From positions 1 through 5,070 of the forward strand of contig JACXTO010000161.1 in assembly GCA_016919565.1 (NCBI GenBank): DNA of 5,070 bases, read 5' to 3'. Shown in pieces: positions 1-4,638 of this stretch. Below the pieces are notes generated by a model that saw only the letters and a list, made by a program, of their open reading frames with translations, was not told the DNA's origin and ran no database searches. This stretch comes from Methanomassiliicoccaceae archaeon (lineage in GTDB: Archaea > Thermoplasmatota > Thermoplasmata > Methanomassiliicoccales > UBA472). The position numbers and the translations under genes were made by a program. Position 1 is the first letter of the stretch; each line of letters opens with the position of its first letter.

Positions 1-119
1 GGAATGTCGAGGTCGCATACGCCTTGGGCCAGGTTGATACCCTTGACCTTGGCGCATTCGATGGTCATGGCGCGAATATCGGAATGGGTCATTATCCCAG
101 AGCGGTCAGATCCCTTCAT
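1..119 (-). CDS. PLP-dependent aminotransferase, class I/II (N-terminal fragment)
   Basis: The first 39 residues are visible; the rest lies beyond the left edge. The start reads MKGSDRSGIMTHSDIRAMTI, followed by ECAKVKGINLAQGVCDLDIP. The run INLAQGVCDLDIP, about 10-15 residues after an SDIRxMT segment, is the conserved entry of fold-type I aspartate/aromatic aminotransferase-like enzymes, where it leads into the substrate-binding region. The family transfers amino groups between amino acids and 2-oxo acids in the cytoplasm using pyridoxal phosphate. The PLP lysine is outside the window, so substrate cannot be judged. The ATG at 119-117 is chosen because a good ribosome-binding site lies 5 nt ahead. 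An internal ATG (M10) is possible but has no such site. The gene is separated from everything to its right by about 455 bp and probably has its own promoter. Family assignment is confident, specificity unknown. Confidence 0.8.
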   Translation of the reverse strand, partial: MKGSDRSGIMTHSDIRAMTIECAKVKGINLAQGVCDLDI

Positions 120-124
120 TTCAT

Positions 125-130
125 CTCCCC
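125..130 (-). promoter_or_regulatory. Ribosome-binding site of the aminotransferase gene
   Basis: On the minus strand GGGGAG is followed by ATGA, so GGAGATGA matches the archaeal consensus GGAGGTGA at 7 of 8 positions. It ends 5 nt before the ATG at 119 and fixes that start. The ATG inside the site itself runs into a stop at once (ATGAAATGA) and is not the start. Confidence 0.7.
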
Positions 131-146
131 GTCTTTCGCCTGTGAA

Positions 147-167
147 TGATTAACATGGTATTAATCA
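147..167 (-). promoter_or_regulatory. Inverted repeat over the probable promoter of the aminotransferase gene
   Basis: TGATTAA (147-153), a 7-base spacer and TTAATCA (161-167) form a perfect 7-bp inverted repeat. On the minus strand the right arm contains a TATA-like GATTAATAC (166-158), about 26 bp ahead of a plausible transcript start near 133-136 and just upstream of the RBS. A dyad lying on the TATA element is typical of archaeal repressor sites. This may be the operator of an HTH regulator encoded elsewhere. The repeat is directly seen; the promoter and operator roles are inferred. Confidence 0.4.
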
Positions 168-243
168 CTTTCAGTCTGTCCATTGTCTGGCAGGGCCCAC
201 AGACATCATCATCGGGGCATTTCCGCCCATCGCCTTTGGATCC

Positions 244-305
244 GGCAATTGGCCGCTCATCCTTCCACGGCTCTTAGGCAATAGGCCGTTCTTAATGGCA
301 ATTAG
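244..305. repeat. Short GGCAATWGGCCG direct repeats
   Basis: A 17-base unit at 244-260 (GGCAATTGGCCGCTCAT) recurs at 277-293 (GGCAATAGGCCGTTCTT) with 14 of 17 bases identical. A partial copy, GGCAATTAG, lies at 297-305. Start-to-start spacings are 33 and 20 bp, close to three and two helical turns. Each full unit also has a small dyad (GGC, 5 bases, GCC). It could be a protein-binding array or chance similarity. No gene is known to depend on it. Confidence 0.35.
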
Positions 306-352
306 TTCAAGCGTGACTCGAGATACGCCGACCATCGCTGGAAGCATACATT

Positions 353-360
353 GAAAAGAA
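353..360 (-). terminator. T-rich tract after the candidate small RNA
   Basis: Minus-strand TTCTTTTC begins 3 nt after the end of the closing helix (base 363). Archaeal polymerase terminates on such oligo-T stretches, here assisted by a GC-rich stem. Confidence 0.3.
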
Positions 361-362
361 GT

Positions 363-447
363 GGCGGGCAGGGTTGACAGACCACCTGAGCAATGGGGAA
401 TCCATACGTTCTACATGAGAGGCATGGGATCAGGGTCCCGGCCCGCC
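363..447 (-). ncRNA. Candidate small structured RNA gene
   Basis: The ends pair perfectly as GGCGGGC (363-369) with GCCCGCC (441-447). After one A/G mismatch the helix continues with GGG (371-373) and CCC (437-439). Inside it are CCTGA (385-389) with TCAGG (430-434), and a hairpin ATGG/CCAT (393-396 with 402-405). On the minus strand a TATA-like CTTATACA lies about 26 bp before base 447, and a T-rich TTCTTTTC follows base 363 almost directly. An RNA of about 85-95 nt beginning and ending at the closing helix is therefore plausible. The 7-bp closing stem and size recall a long-variable-arm tRNA, but there is no TTCRA loop, U8 or D-loop GG, so it is not a normal tRNA. It could instead be a regulatory RNA or a DNA-level dyad. 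The strand is chosen from the flanking signals only. Confidence 0.3.
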
Positions 448-469
448 GTTCCAGCCAATAATCGAACTT

Positions 470-477
470 GTATAAGA
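470..477 (-). promoter_or_regulatory. TATA-like box before the candidate small RNA
   Basis: CTTATACA on the minus strand is centred about 26 bp upstream of G447, the first base of the closing helix. That is the usual archaeal TATA-to-start distance. No clear purine-rich BRE is seen upstream, so this is tentative. Confidence 0.3.
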
Positions 478-540
478 ATCAAGGGATTGATACTCAATTT
501 TTTGTCGTCCGGTCGTCCCTGATGGCTCTCGCTCAATCAA

Positions 541-556
541 CAGAAAAGAGAAAAAA
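541..556 (-). terminator. Oligo-T terminator of the ABC exporter operon
   Basis: The minus strand reads TTTTTTCTCTTTTCTG starting 19 bases after the permease stop codon. Two closely spaced T runs without a GC hairpin are the standard archaeal termination signal, and no co-oriented gene follows closely. Confidence 0.6.
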
Positions 557-574
557 TGATTGGAATGAGGGGGT

Positions 575-1672
575 TTACTCGGTCTTCCACTTGCTGAGGA
601 AGACGCCGGCGACGAAGAGAATGGCCGCGAAGACGGCTACCACCAGCATGTTGCCGATCGCCGACGACATGTTGTCGTAGACCATCGAATCCCTCAGGGC
701 ATTCCCGACATAGGTCAGCGGCAGTAGGTTCGCCACCGATGCCAGCCAAGCGGGGAACTGCGACGCTGGGAAGAAGATCCCCGCCAGGAACATCATCGGG
801 AAAGTGATGGCATTGGCCGCCGCTGAGGCCGACTCCTCATCGTGGATGAAGCGCGCGATGATCATGCCCATCGATGAGAATGCCGCCGAGGACAGGATGA
901 TGGTCGCGATGGCCACTGCGTTCAGGGTCATATGCGTGTTGAACGCCACCATGCCAACGATCATGATAACAGCAACAGACATGAACACCACGACCAGCTG
1001 CCAGAGGATCTGGGATGCTAGCCATTCCGCCCTTGTGATCGGGGTGGTGGTCAGCTTCTTGAAGATGCCGTTGTTGCGGTATCTGGTCATGACCGAGACC
1101 ATCCAGAATGAGGTCGTGGTCATAGTTGTCAGGGCGATGACGCCGGGGATGAAGAAATCGATGTAGTTGAACTGGGTGTTGGTGATATCCCCCCGCGTCG
1201 TTGTGATCACGTTCGTCCCTCCAGCTATCATCAGGTTGGACTGCTCGGCGAACCCGTTGACTATGCTGTATACGATGCTGGCCGACTGTTGGGTTGGGTC
1301 CAGTCGGACCAGGAGCTGCGTGGTGTTCAGTCCGGCCCCCGGCACGAACGCCATGTCGAAATCAACGGGGATGACGAGGACGGCAGTGGGCGAGTGGTCC
1401 TTGATGTATTGGTCCAAGTCGACGGTCTTGTCGATCGCGATAAGGTTCACCGAGTCGACAGTCCCGATTTGATCCACGAACGATTGGGACAGGGCCGAAT
1501 CGGAGAGGTCCTGAACATAAAGGTCGACGCTGCCACCTCCGGTATTGCTGAATATTGCACCGAAGAGAAGTATCAGTAACAACGGGAATGCGATGGTCCA
1601 AAAGACAGTGCTCTTAGCTCTGAAGAATCCCTTGGCCTCCCCCTTGAGCGCAACGAGAATGCGTTTCGCCAT
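575..1672 (-). CDS. ABC-2 type exporter permease
   Basis: A 365-residue integral membrane protein that forms the export channel with the ATPase encoded just upstream. TM1 lies at about residues 23-42. A large extracytoplasmic domain (about 43-170) includes the family-typical TAVLVIPVDF stretch near 96-105. Five more hydrophobic segments follow at about 172-194, 220-243, 250-273, 287-308 and 340-361. The cytoplasmic segment RYRNNGIFKKLTTTPITRAE (197-216) matches the conserved R..G..KKL..TPI motif that couples to the ATPase. This layout, with a long loop between TM1 and TM2, is the ABC2_membrane_3 type (DrrB/YhhJ/LinK-like), and the length is normal. The ATG at 1672 is preferred over an upstream ATG at 1720 because it has a strong RBS and aligns with the family start (MAKRIL); the upstream one would overlap the ATPase gene by 47 bp with no RBS. 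Presumed homodimer; substrate unknown. Confidence 0.9.
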   Translation of the reverse strand: MAKRILVALKGEAKGFFRAKSTVFWTIAFPLLLILLFGAIFSNTGGGSVDLYVQDLSDSALSQSFVDQIGTVDSVNLIAIDKTVDLDQYIKDHSPTAVLVIPVDFDMAFVPGAGLNTTQLLVRLDPTQQSASIVYSIVNGFAEQSNLMIAGGTNVITTTRGDITNTQFNYIDFFIPGVIALTTMTTTSFWMVSVMTRYRNNGIFKKLTTTPITRAEWLASQILWQLVVVFMSVAVIMIVGMVAFNTHMTLNAVAIATIILSSAAFSSMGMIIARFIHDEESASAAANAITFPMMFLAGIFFPASQFPAWLASVANLLPLTYVGNALRDSMVYDNMSSAIGNMLVVAVFAAILFVAGVFLSKWKTE

Positions 1673-1673
1673 T

Positions 1674-2639
1674 TCAATCACCCCTCCTCTTCGAACGCTT
1701 CTTTTTGCCGTTCTTTTCATCCAATTCCTCGACGGCGAGCTTCTTTCCCGTAAGGGTCAGGAAGACATCCTCCAGGGTCGGTCGGGTAACCTGGATCTGA
1801 TCGTAGTTGCCCCCGCTCCGGTCAAGTGCGTAGATGATCTCGGGAAGGGCGTTCTTGTTCTCCAGACGGATGATGATGTCCCCGCCCTTGGATTCCATTG
1901 TGGGCCATTGCTCCTTGAGCGAAGTGGAGCAGGCGTTGTCGCAATGGGATATTATGCATCTGGACCCGGTGCCATGTGCGTCGATGATCTGCCTCGGGGT
2001 CCCGATCGCGATGAACTTTCCATGGTCGATGATGCCCAAGCGGTCGGAGAGGACCTCAGCCTCCTCCATGTAATGGGTCGTCAGAATGACCGTCTTGCCG
2101 CGCTCCTTCAAGCTCTTGACGACCGTCCAGACGTCCCTGCGGGCTCGGGGATCGAGGCCAGTGGTCGGCTCGTCGAGGAAGATGATCTCCGGGTCGTTGA
2201 CCATGGAAATTGCCACGCCGGTTCTCTGCTTCAGCCCTCCGGAAAGGTTCTTGAAATATTCGTCCCTCTTCTCCATGAGGTCCATGGCCTTGATCAGGTC
2301 GTCGGCGGGCAGTTGCCGGTCGAACATCCCGCCGAAGTATTCGATGTTCTCCTTCACTGTCAGCAGGTCGAAGGCGTTGAAGTCCTGAGGAAGGACGCCG
2401 ATCCTGTTCTTGATCTTTAGTGGCTCCTTGGTAACGTCCATCCCAAGGATCCGGACCTTTCCTCCGGTCAAGGTGCGCAGGCACTCCATTATCTCAACGG
2501 TGGTGGTCTTCCCGGCGCCATTCGGCCCGAGCAACGAGAACACCTCTCCGGCCTGGACGGTGAAGTCAATGCCATCAACGGCCGTGAAGTCCCCGTACTT
2601 CTTGACCAATCCTTCGACTTCGATCACAGTGTCACTCAT
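1674..2639 (-). CDS. ABC-2 type exporter ATP-binding protein
   Basis: A 321-residue cytoplasmic ATPase that powers the adjacent permease. All nucleotide-binding motifs are intact: Walker A GPNGAGKT at 38-45, Q-loop Q85 in LPQDFNAFD, signature LSGG at 132-135 followed by LKQR, Walker B IIFLDEP at 152-158 with catalytic E157, D-loop GLD at 161-163 and switch histidine H189 in TTHYMEEAE. The C-terminal domain (about 215-305) ends in RPTLEDVFLTLTG, the conserved tail of DrrA/CcmA-type exporters (DUF4162 class). That subfamily exports drugs, lipids, polyketides or antibiotics, so substrate cannot be given. A charged basic tail (KKKRSKRRGD, last 10 residues) follows, unusual but compatible with membrane-proximal contacts. 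The ATG at 2639 has an AGGTG site 5 nt ahead. The gene is probably first in a two-gene operon, 77 bp after the prenyltransferase stop and with its own promoter. Confidence 0.95.
   Translation of the reverse strand: MSDTVIEVEGLVKKYGDFTAVDGIDFTVQAGEVFSLLGPNGAGKTTTVEIMECLRTLTGGKVRILGMDVTKEPLKIKNRIGVLPQDFNAFDLLTVKENIEYFGGMFDRQLPADDLIKAMDLMEKRDEYFKNLSGGLKQRTGVAISMVNDPEIIFLDEPTTGLDPRARRDVWTVVKSLKERGKTVILTTHYMEEAEVLSDRLGIIDHGKFIAIGTPRQIIDAHGTGSRCIISHCDNACSTSLKEQWPTMESKGGDIIIRLENKNALPEIIYALDRSGGNYDQIQVTRPTLEDVFLTLTGKKLAVEELDEKNGKKKRSKRRGD
1683..1687 (-). promoter_or_regulatory. Ribosome-binding site of the permease gene
   Basis: Minus-strand GGAGG (within GGAGGGGTGA) lies 10 nt before the ATG at 1672, inside the last codons of the ATPase gene. 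It decides the permease start and, with only 1 nt between stop and start, suggests translational coupling. Confidence 0.75.
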
Positions 2640-2644
2640 CTGAG

Positions 2645-2650
2645 CACCTT
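2645..2650 (-). promoter_or_regulatory. Ribosome-binding site of the ATPase gene
   Basis: Minus-strand AAGGTG, matching the AGGTG core of the archaeal Shine-Dalgarno consensus, ends 5 nt before the ATG at 2639. Confidence 0.6.
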
Positions 2651-2671
2651 AAAGCGCGCTATGGCGGAATG

Positions 2672-2681
2672 ATATTTATTT
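2672..2681 (-). promoter_or_regulatory. TATA-box promoter of the ABC exporter operon
   Basis: The minus strand carries AAATAAATAT, an AT island in GC-rich surroundings and close to the archaeal TATA consensus, with CGCAAC upstream. Its centre is about 38 bp before the ATPase start, predicting a transcript start near 2650 and a very short leader that just includes the RBS. The exporter can thus be expressed apart from the upstream prenyltransferase. Confidence 0.5.
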
Positions 2682-2716
2682 GTTGCGAGAAAGGCTGGCG
2701 TGGTCAGCGCATTCGC

Positions 2717-3631
2717 TCAGGCCAGGGTGGCGAGGTAGATGACGGCCGCAGTCAAGATGATCATCAAGGCGCTGAAGTTGAGCTTCAATTGACGAAGTAT
2801 CGACCAACCTTCCAATGGAGACATCCTAAGGCTTAAGATGGCAGCGGCCAGAGGAACGAACGAGAACAGGACGAAGAGCCACATGTCCACTGGCTTAAGC
2901 GTCCCCAACGAGGCGAGAATGATGAAGAGTATCGTGGCAGCGAGCGTAGCTGCGATCGAGAGGGCGATGCCCGCCTTTCGGCCGTTATGTGTCAGCAGAT
3001 TCCGCTTGCCAGCCAATCGGTCAACATCGACATCAGGGAGTTCCACGCTGATGATGAAGAACAAGGCATAGCACATCAATGGAAATGACAATGCCACCAT
3101 GCTGATATCGATCCCGCCTGCCATTACGAAGTATCCCATCGCAGGCATGATCAGCCCCGTTGCGATGACCGTCGAGATCTCCCCGAGGCCTCGATATGCG
3201 AGCTTGATCGGGGGCGCTGTGTAGAACCATCCCAGCAAGGCACCTAAGACCACCAACCCCAGGAAGAAGGGACCGTAGGCATAGATCGAGTCGAATAGGA
3301 CCGCCACTGCGATCGAAACGGCGATCAAAGCTATGGCGAACTTCACTGCGAATCTCGATAGCTCCGGATGTTGGACCAGTACCCCGCTGCCACCTGAGAA
3401 CGGGGTCTGCTTGGCGATAATGTCGGCTTTCCGGTCGAAGTAGTCGTTGCTGAAGGAGACGGAGAGGTGCGCCGTGCCGAAGATGCCATAGCCGAGCAGG
3501 AACTTGAGCGGATCGGCTTTCGCGCCATCGATTATCGCAAGGAGGGCCCCCAATGAATATATCAGGATACCTGGGAGCAGAAACCTGAATCTGGCAAGCT
3601 TCAGTACGAGCTTGAAGTGCTCAAGGTCCAT
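2717..3631 (-). CDS. UbiA-family membrane prenyltransferase
   Basis: A 304-residue polytopic membrane protein of normal family length, hydrophobic over most of its span with about eight or nine predicted segments. The two aspartate-rich Mg-diphosphate sites are present: NDYFDRKAD at residues 62-70 and ELPDVDVDRLAGKRNL at 197-212. Also conserved are TPFSGGSGVL (76-85) and YTAPPIKLAYRGLGE (137-151). UbiA enzymes transfer an isoprenoid chain from its diphosphate to an aromatic or other acceptor at the membrane. The pattern is closest in my recollection to MenA-like (dihydroxynaphthoate) members, but archaeal homologues also act on geranylgeranylglyceryl phosphate or haem, so the acceptor is undecided. 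The ATG at 3631 has GGAG 7 nt ahead. It is divergent from the E1-like gene, with 126 bp between the starts. No isoprenoid or quinone pathway gene is adjacent, so context does not settle the role. Confidence 0.88.
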   Translation of the reverse strand: MDLEHFKLVLKLARFRFLLPGILIYSLGALLAIIDGAKADPLKFLLGYGIFGTAHLSVSFSNDYFDRKADIIAKQTPFSGGSGVLVQHPELSRFAVKFAIALIAVSIAVAVLFDSIYAYGPFFLGLVVLGALLGWFYTAPPIKLAYRGLGEISTVIATGLIMPAMGYFVMAGGIDISMVALSFPLMCYALFFIISVELPDVDVDRLAGKRNLLTHNGRKAGIALSIAATLAATILFIILASLGTLKPVDMWLFVLFSFVPLAAAILSLRMSPLEGWSILRQLKLNFSALMIILTAAVIYLATLA

Positions 3632-3638
3632 CGGCTGT

Positions 3639-3642
3639 CTCC
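3639..3642 (-). promoter_or_regulatory. Ribosome-binding site of the prenyltransferase gene
   Basis: Minus-strand GGAG (in CTGGAGACAG) lies 7 nt before the ATG at 3631 and supports that start. Confidence 0.6.
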
Positions 3643-3694
3643 AGGGTCGGGCAAATATCCGTCATTCCATCGGTCATTCAGATTGGACCCCATC

Positions 3695-3702
3695 GATATA
3701 AC
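3695..3702. promoter_or_regulatory. TATA-like element in the divergent intergenic region
   Basis: The sequence GATATAAC reads GTTATATC on the other strand. On the minus strand, with AAAGTT upstream, it predicts a prenyltransferase transcript start near 3672 and a 41-nt leader that includes the RBS. On the plus strand it could start a transcript near 3725. A second minus-strand candidate, GATATTTG (3659-3652), is closer to the start codon and would leave no room for the RBS. Use for the minus-strand gene is more likely. Confidence 0.35.
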
Positions 3703-3757
3703 AACTTTCTGGAAGAGCAACCCTTTTTGATGCCGCAGTGGATTAACGTCCGGATAC

Positions 3758-4543
3758 ATGACCCCGGACAATTTGACGAAAAGAGAGAAGGAGCGATACG
3801 AACGCCAATTGCAGATCGAAGGGATAGGGGATGAAGGGCAAATAAGGCTCAGGAACACAACGGTCGGGATGGTCGGGGTGGGCGGTCTCGGCTCGCCCGT
3901 CGGCATGTACCTAGCAGCGGCGGGCATCGGCCAGTTGATCATCGTCGATGACCAGACGGTGAATGCATCGAACCTGAACCGCCAACTGTTACATTGGCAG
4001 GGGGATCTGGAGGTATCCAGATCGAAGGTGGACTCGGCCGCGAACAAGTTGACCTCTATGAACCCCAACCTCAAAGTGCGAAGGCACGCGGAAAGGATCG
4101 ACTCAAGCAATATCGCGTCTCTCCTGGATGATGCGGACATCCTGGTGGATTGCACCGATAATTTCGAAACGAGAATGGTCATGAATGATTATGCCATCGC
4201 TCGCGGCAAGCCATTTGTGCATGGCGCGGTGGAGTCCATGCATGGTCAGGCAACGACCGTCCTGGCTGGAAGGACGCCATGCTTGAGGTGTATCTTCCCT
4301 CGCCCCCCGATCTCGAAAGGGCAGATCCCGATCCTTGGTTCGGTGGCCGGCGCGATCGGTGCGATCCAGGCGACTGAAGTGGTGAAGCTGGTCACGGAAT
4401 TGGGCGAGCCATTGTTCGGACGACTTCTGGTTGTCGATCTGCGGGACAATTGCTATGAGCTGATTCGCATTGATCGGGACCCGAATTGCAGCGTTTGCGG
4501 CAGGCTGGATGAAAGGACGATCAATTCTGGTGATGCTATCTGA
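3758..4543 (+). CDS. ThiF/MoeB/HesA-family adenylyltransferase (E1-like)
   Basis: A 261-residue cytoplasmic enzyme of typical MoeB/ThiF length. The family adenylates the C-terminal glycine of ubiquitin-like sulfur carriers (ThiS, MoaD, archaeal SAMPs) for thiamine, molybdopterin or tRNA thiolation. Visible: RYERQ at 13-17 with the arginine-finger equivalent R16, glycine-rich GVGGLG at 40-45, DDQTVNASNLNRQLLH at 64-79 with D64, N72 and R75, K90 in RSKVDSA, DCTDNFETR at 131-139, and zinc cysteine pairs C175/C178 (PCLRC) and C244/C247 (NCSVC). The cysteine usually found between the zinc pairs (TC/NC before AG, E. coli C184/C187) is missing; that segment reads PPISKGQIPILGSVAGAIG. Thiocarboxylate transfer by acyl-disulfide is therefore unlikely, but adenylation should work. 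The ATG at 3758 has no clear RBS and may be leaderless. No carrier-protein gene lies nearby. Confidence 0.9.
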   Translation: MTPDNLTKREKERYERQLQIEGIGDEGQIRLRNTTVGMVGVGGLGSPVGMYLAAAGIGQLIIVDDQTVNASNLNRQLLHWQGDLEVSRSKVDSAANKLTSMNPNLKVRRHAERIDSSNIASLLDDADILVDCTDNFETRMVMNDYAIARGKPFVHGAVESMHGQATTVLAGRTPCLRCIFPRPPISKGQIPILGSVAGAIGAIQATEVVKLVTELGEPLFGRLLVVDLRDNCYELIRIDRDPNCSVCGRLDERTINSGDAI

Positions 4544-4549
4544 TCAGAT
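4538..4549. repeat. 12-bp palindrome over the stop codon of the E1-like gene
   Basis: ATCTGATCAGAT is a perfect palindrome whose centre falls at the end of the TGA stop (4541-4543). It has no loop and is too short for a stable RNA hairpin. It may be chance or a protein site. Confidence 0.4.
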
Positions 4550-4598
4550 CATTGTGCATCTTATTGATCGAGAAAATGGAAAGACGCCTAGGCATCGA

Positions 4599-4618
4599 CG
4601 CTCCTCACCGATGGAGCG
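4599..4618. terminator. Possible hairpin between convergent genes
   Basis: CGCTCC (4599-4604) and GGAGCG (4613-4618) form a 6-bp stem with an 8-base loop, placed between the two convergent stop codons at 4543 and 4639. There is no T run right after it on either strand. On the minus strand a T-rich stretch (CTTTCCATTTTCTC, 4583-4570) follows about 15 bases further on and may be the actual end signal for the gene at right. Confidence 0.25.
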
Positions 4619-4638
4619 ATCGTGCCAGGCCGTTCTGA

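Larger units (their letters stand above)
120..540. other. Gene-poor intergenic region
   Basis: No reading frame here has a convincing RBS, length or recognisable protein. A TTG-start frame at 468-680 (plus) runs antisense into the permease gene and is taken as chance. The region holds the dyad at 147-167, the GGCAATWGGCCG repeats at 244-305 and a foldable element at 363-447 with TATA-like and T-rich flanks. It also has a T6 run at 498-503 on the plus strand that could end a plus-strand transcript. No tRNA T-loop signature was found on either strand. Confidence 0.6.

Noticed and set aside
171..212. C/D-box small RNA on the minus strand (ATGATGA and CTGA)
   Set aside because: Box C and D resemblances are 31 nt apart with no D'/C' pair and no terminal stem, and the element would run into the aminotransferase promoter. 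Likely chance.
301..318. tRNA T-loop-like GTTCAAGC at 305-312
   Set aside because: The flanking bases do not form the 5-bp T-stem and no acceptor stem surrounds it.
363..447. tRNA gene (7-bp end-to-end stem, 85 nt)
   Set aside because: There is no TTCRA T-loop, no U8 and no D-loop GG on either strand, and the internal helices do not fit the cloverleaf.
468..680. A 70-codon TTG-start frame on the plus strand in the intergenic region
   Set aside because: It has no RBS, half of it is antisense to the permease C-terminus, and the product is not recognisable.
1673..1720. Upstream ATG at 1720 as the permease start
   Set aside because: It would add 16 basic residues read from inside the ATPase gene and has no RBS, while the ATG at 1672 has GGAGG 10 nt ahead.
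1545..2420. A 291-codon open frame on the plus strand opposite the ABC ATPase and permease genes
   Set aside because: It lies antisense to a gene with every ABC ATPase motif, its translation resembles no known family, and long antisense frames are common in GC-rich genes.
3601..4182. A 193-codon frame on the minus strand opposite the E1-like gene
   Set aside because: It is antisense to a clearly recognised gene and gives a low-complexity, serine/arginine-rich translation without domains.
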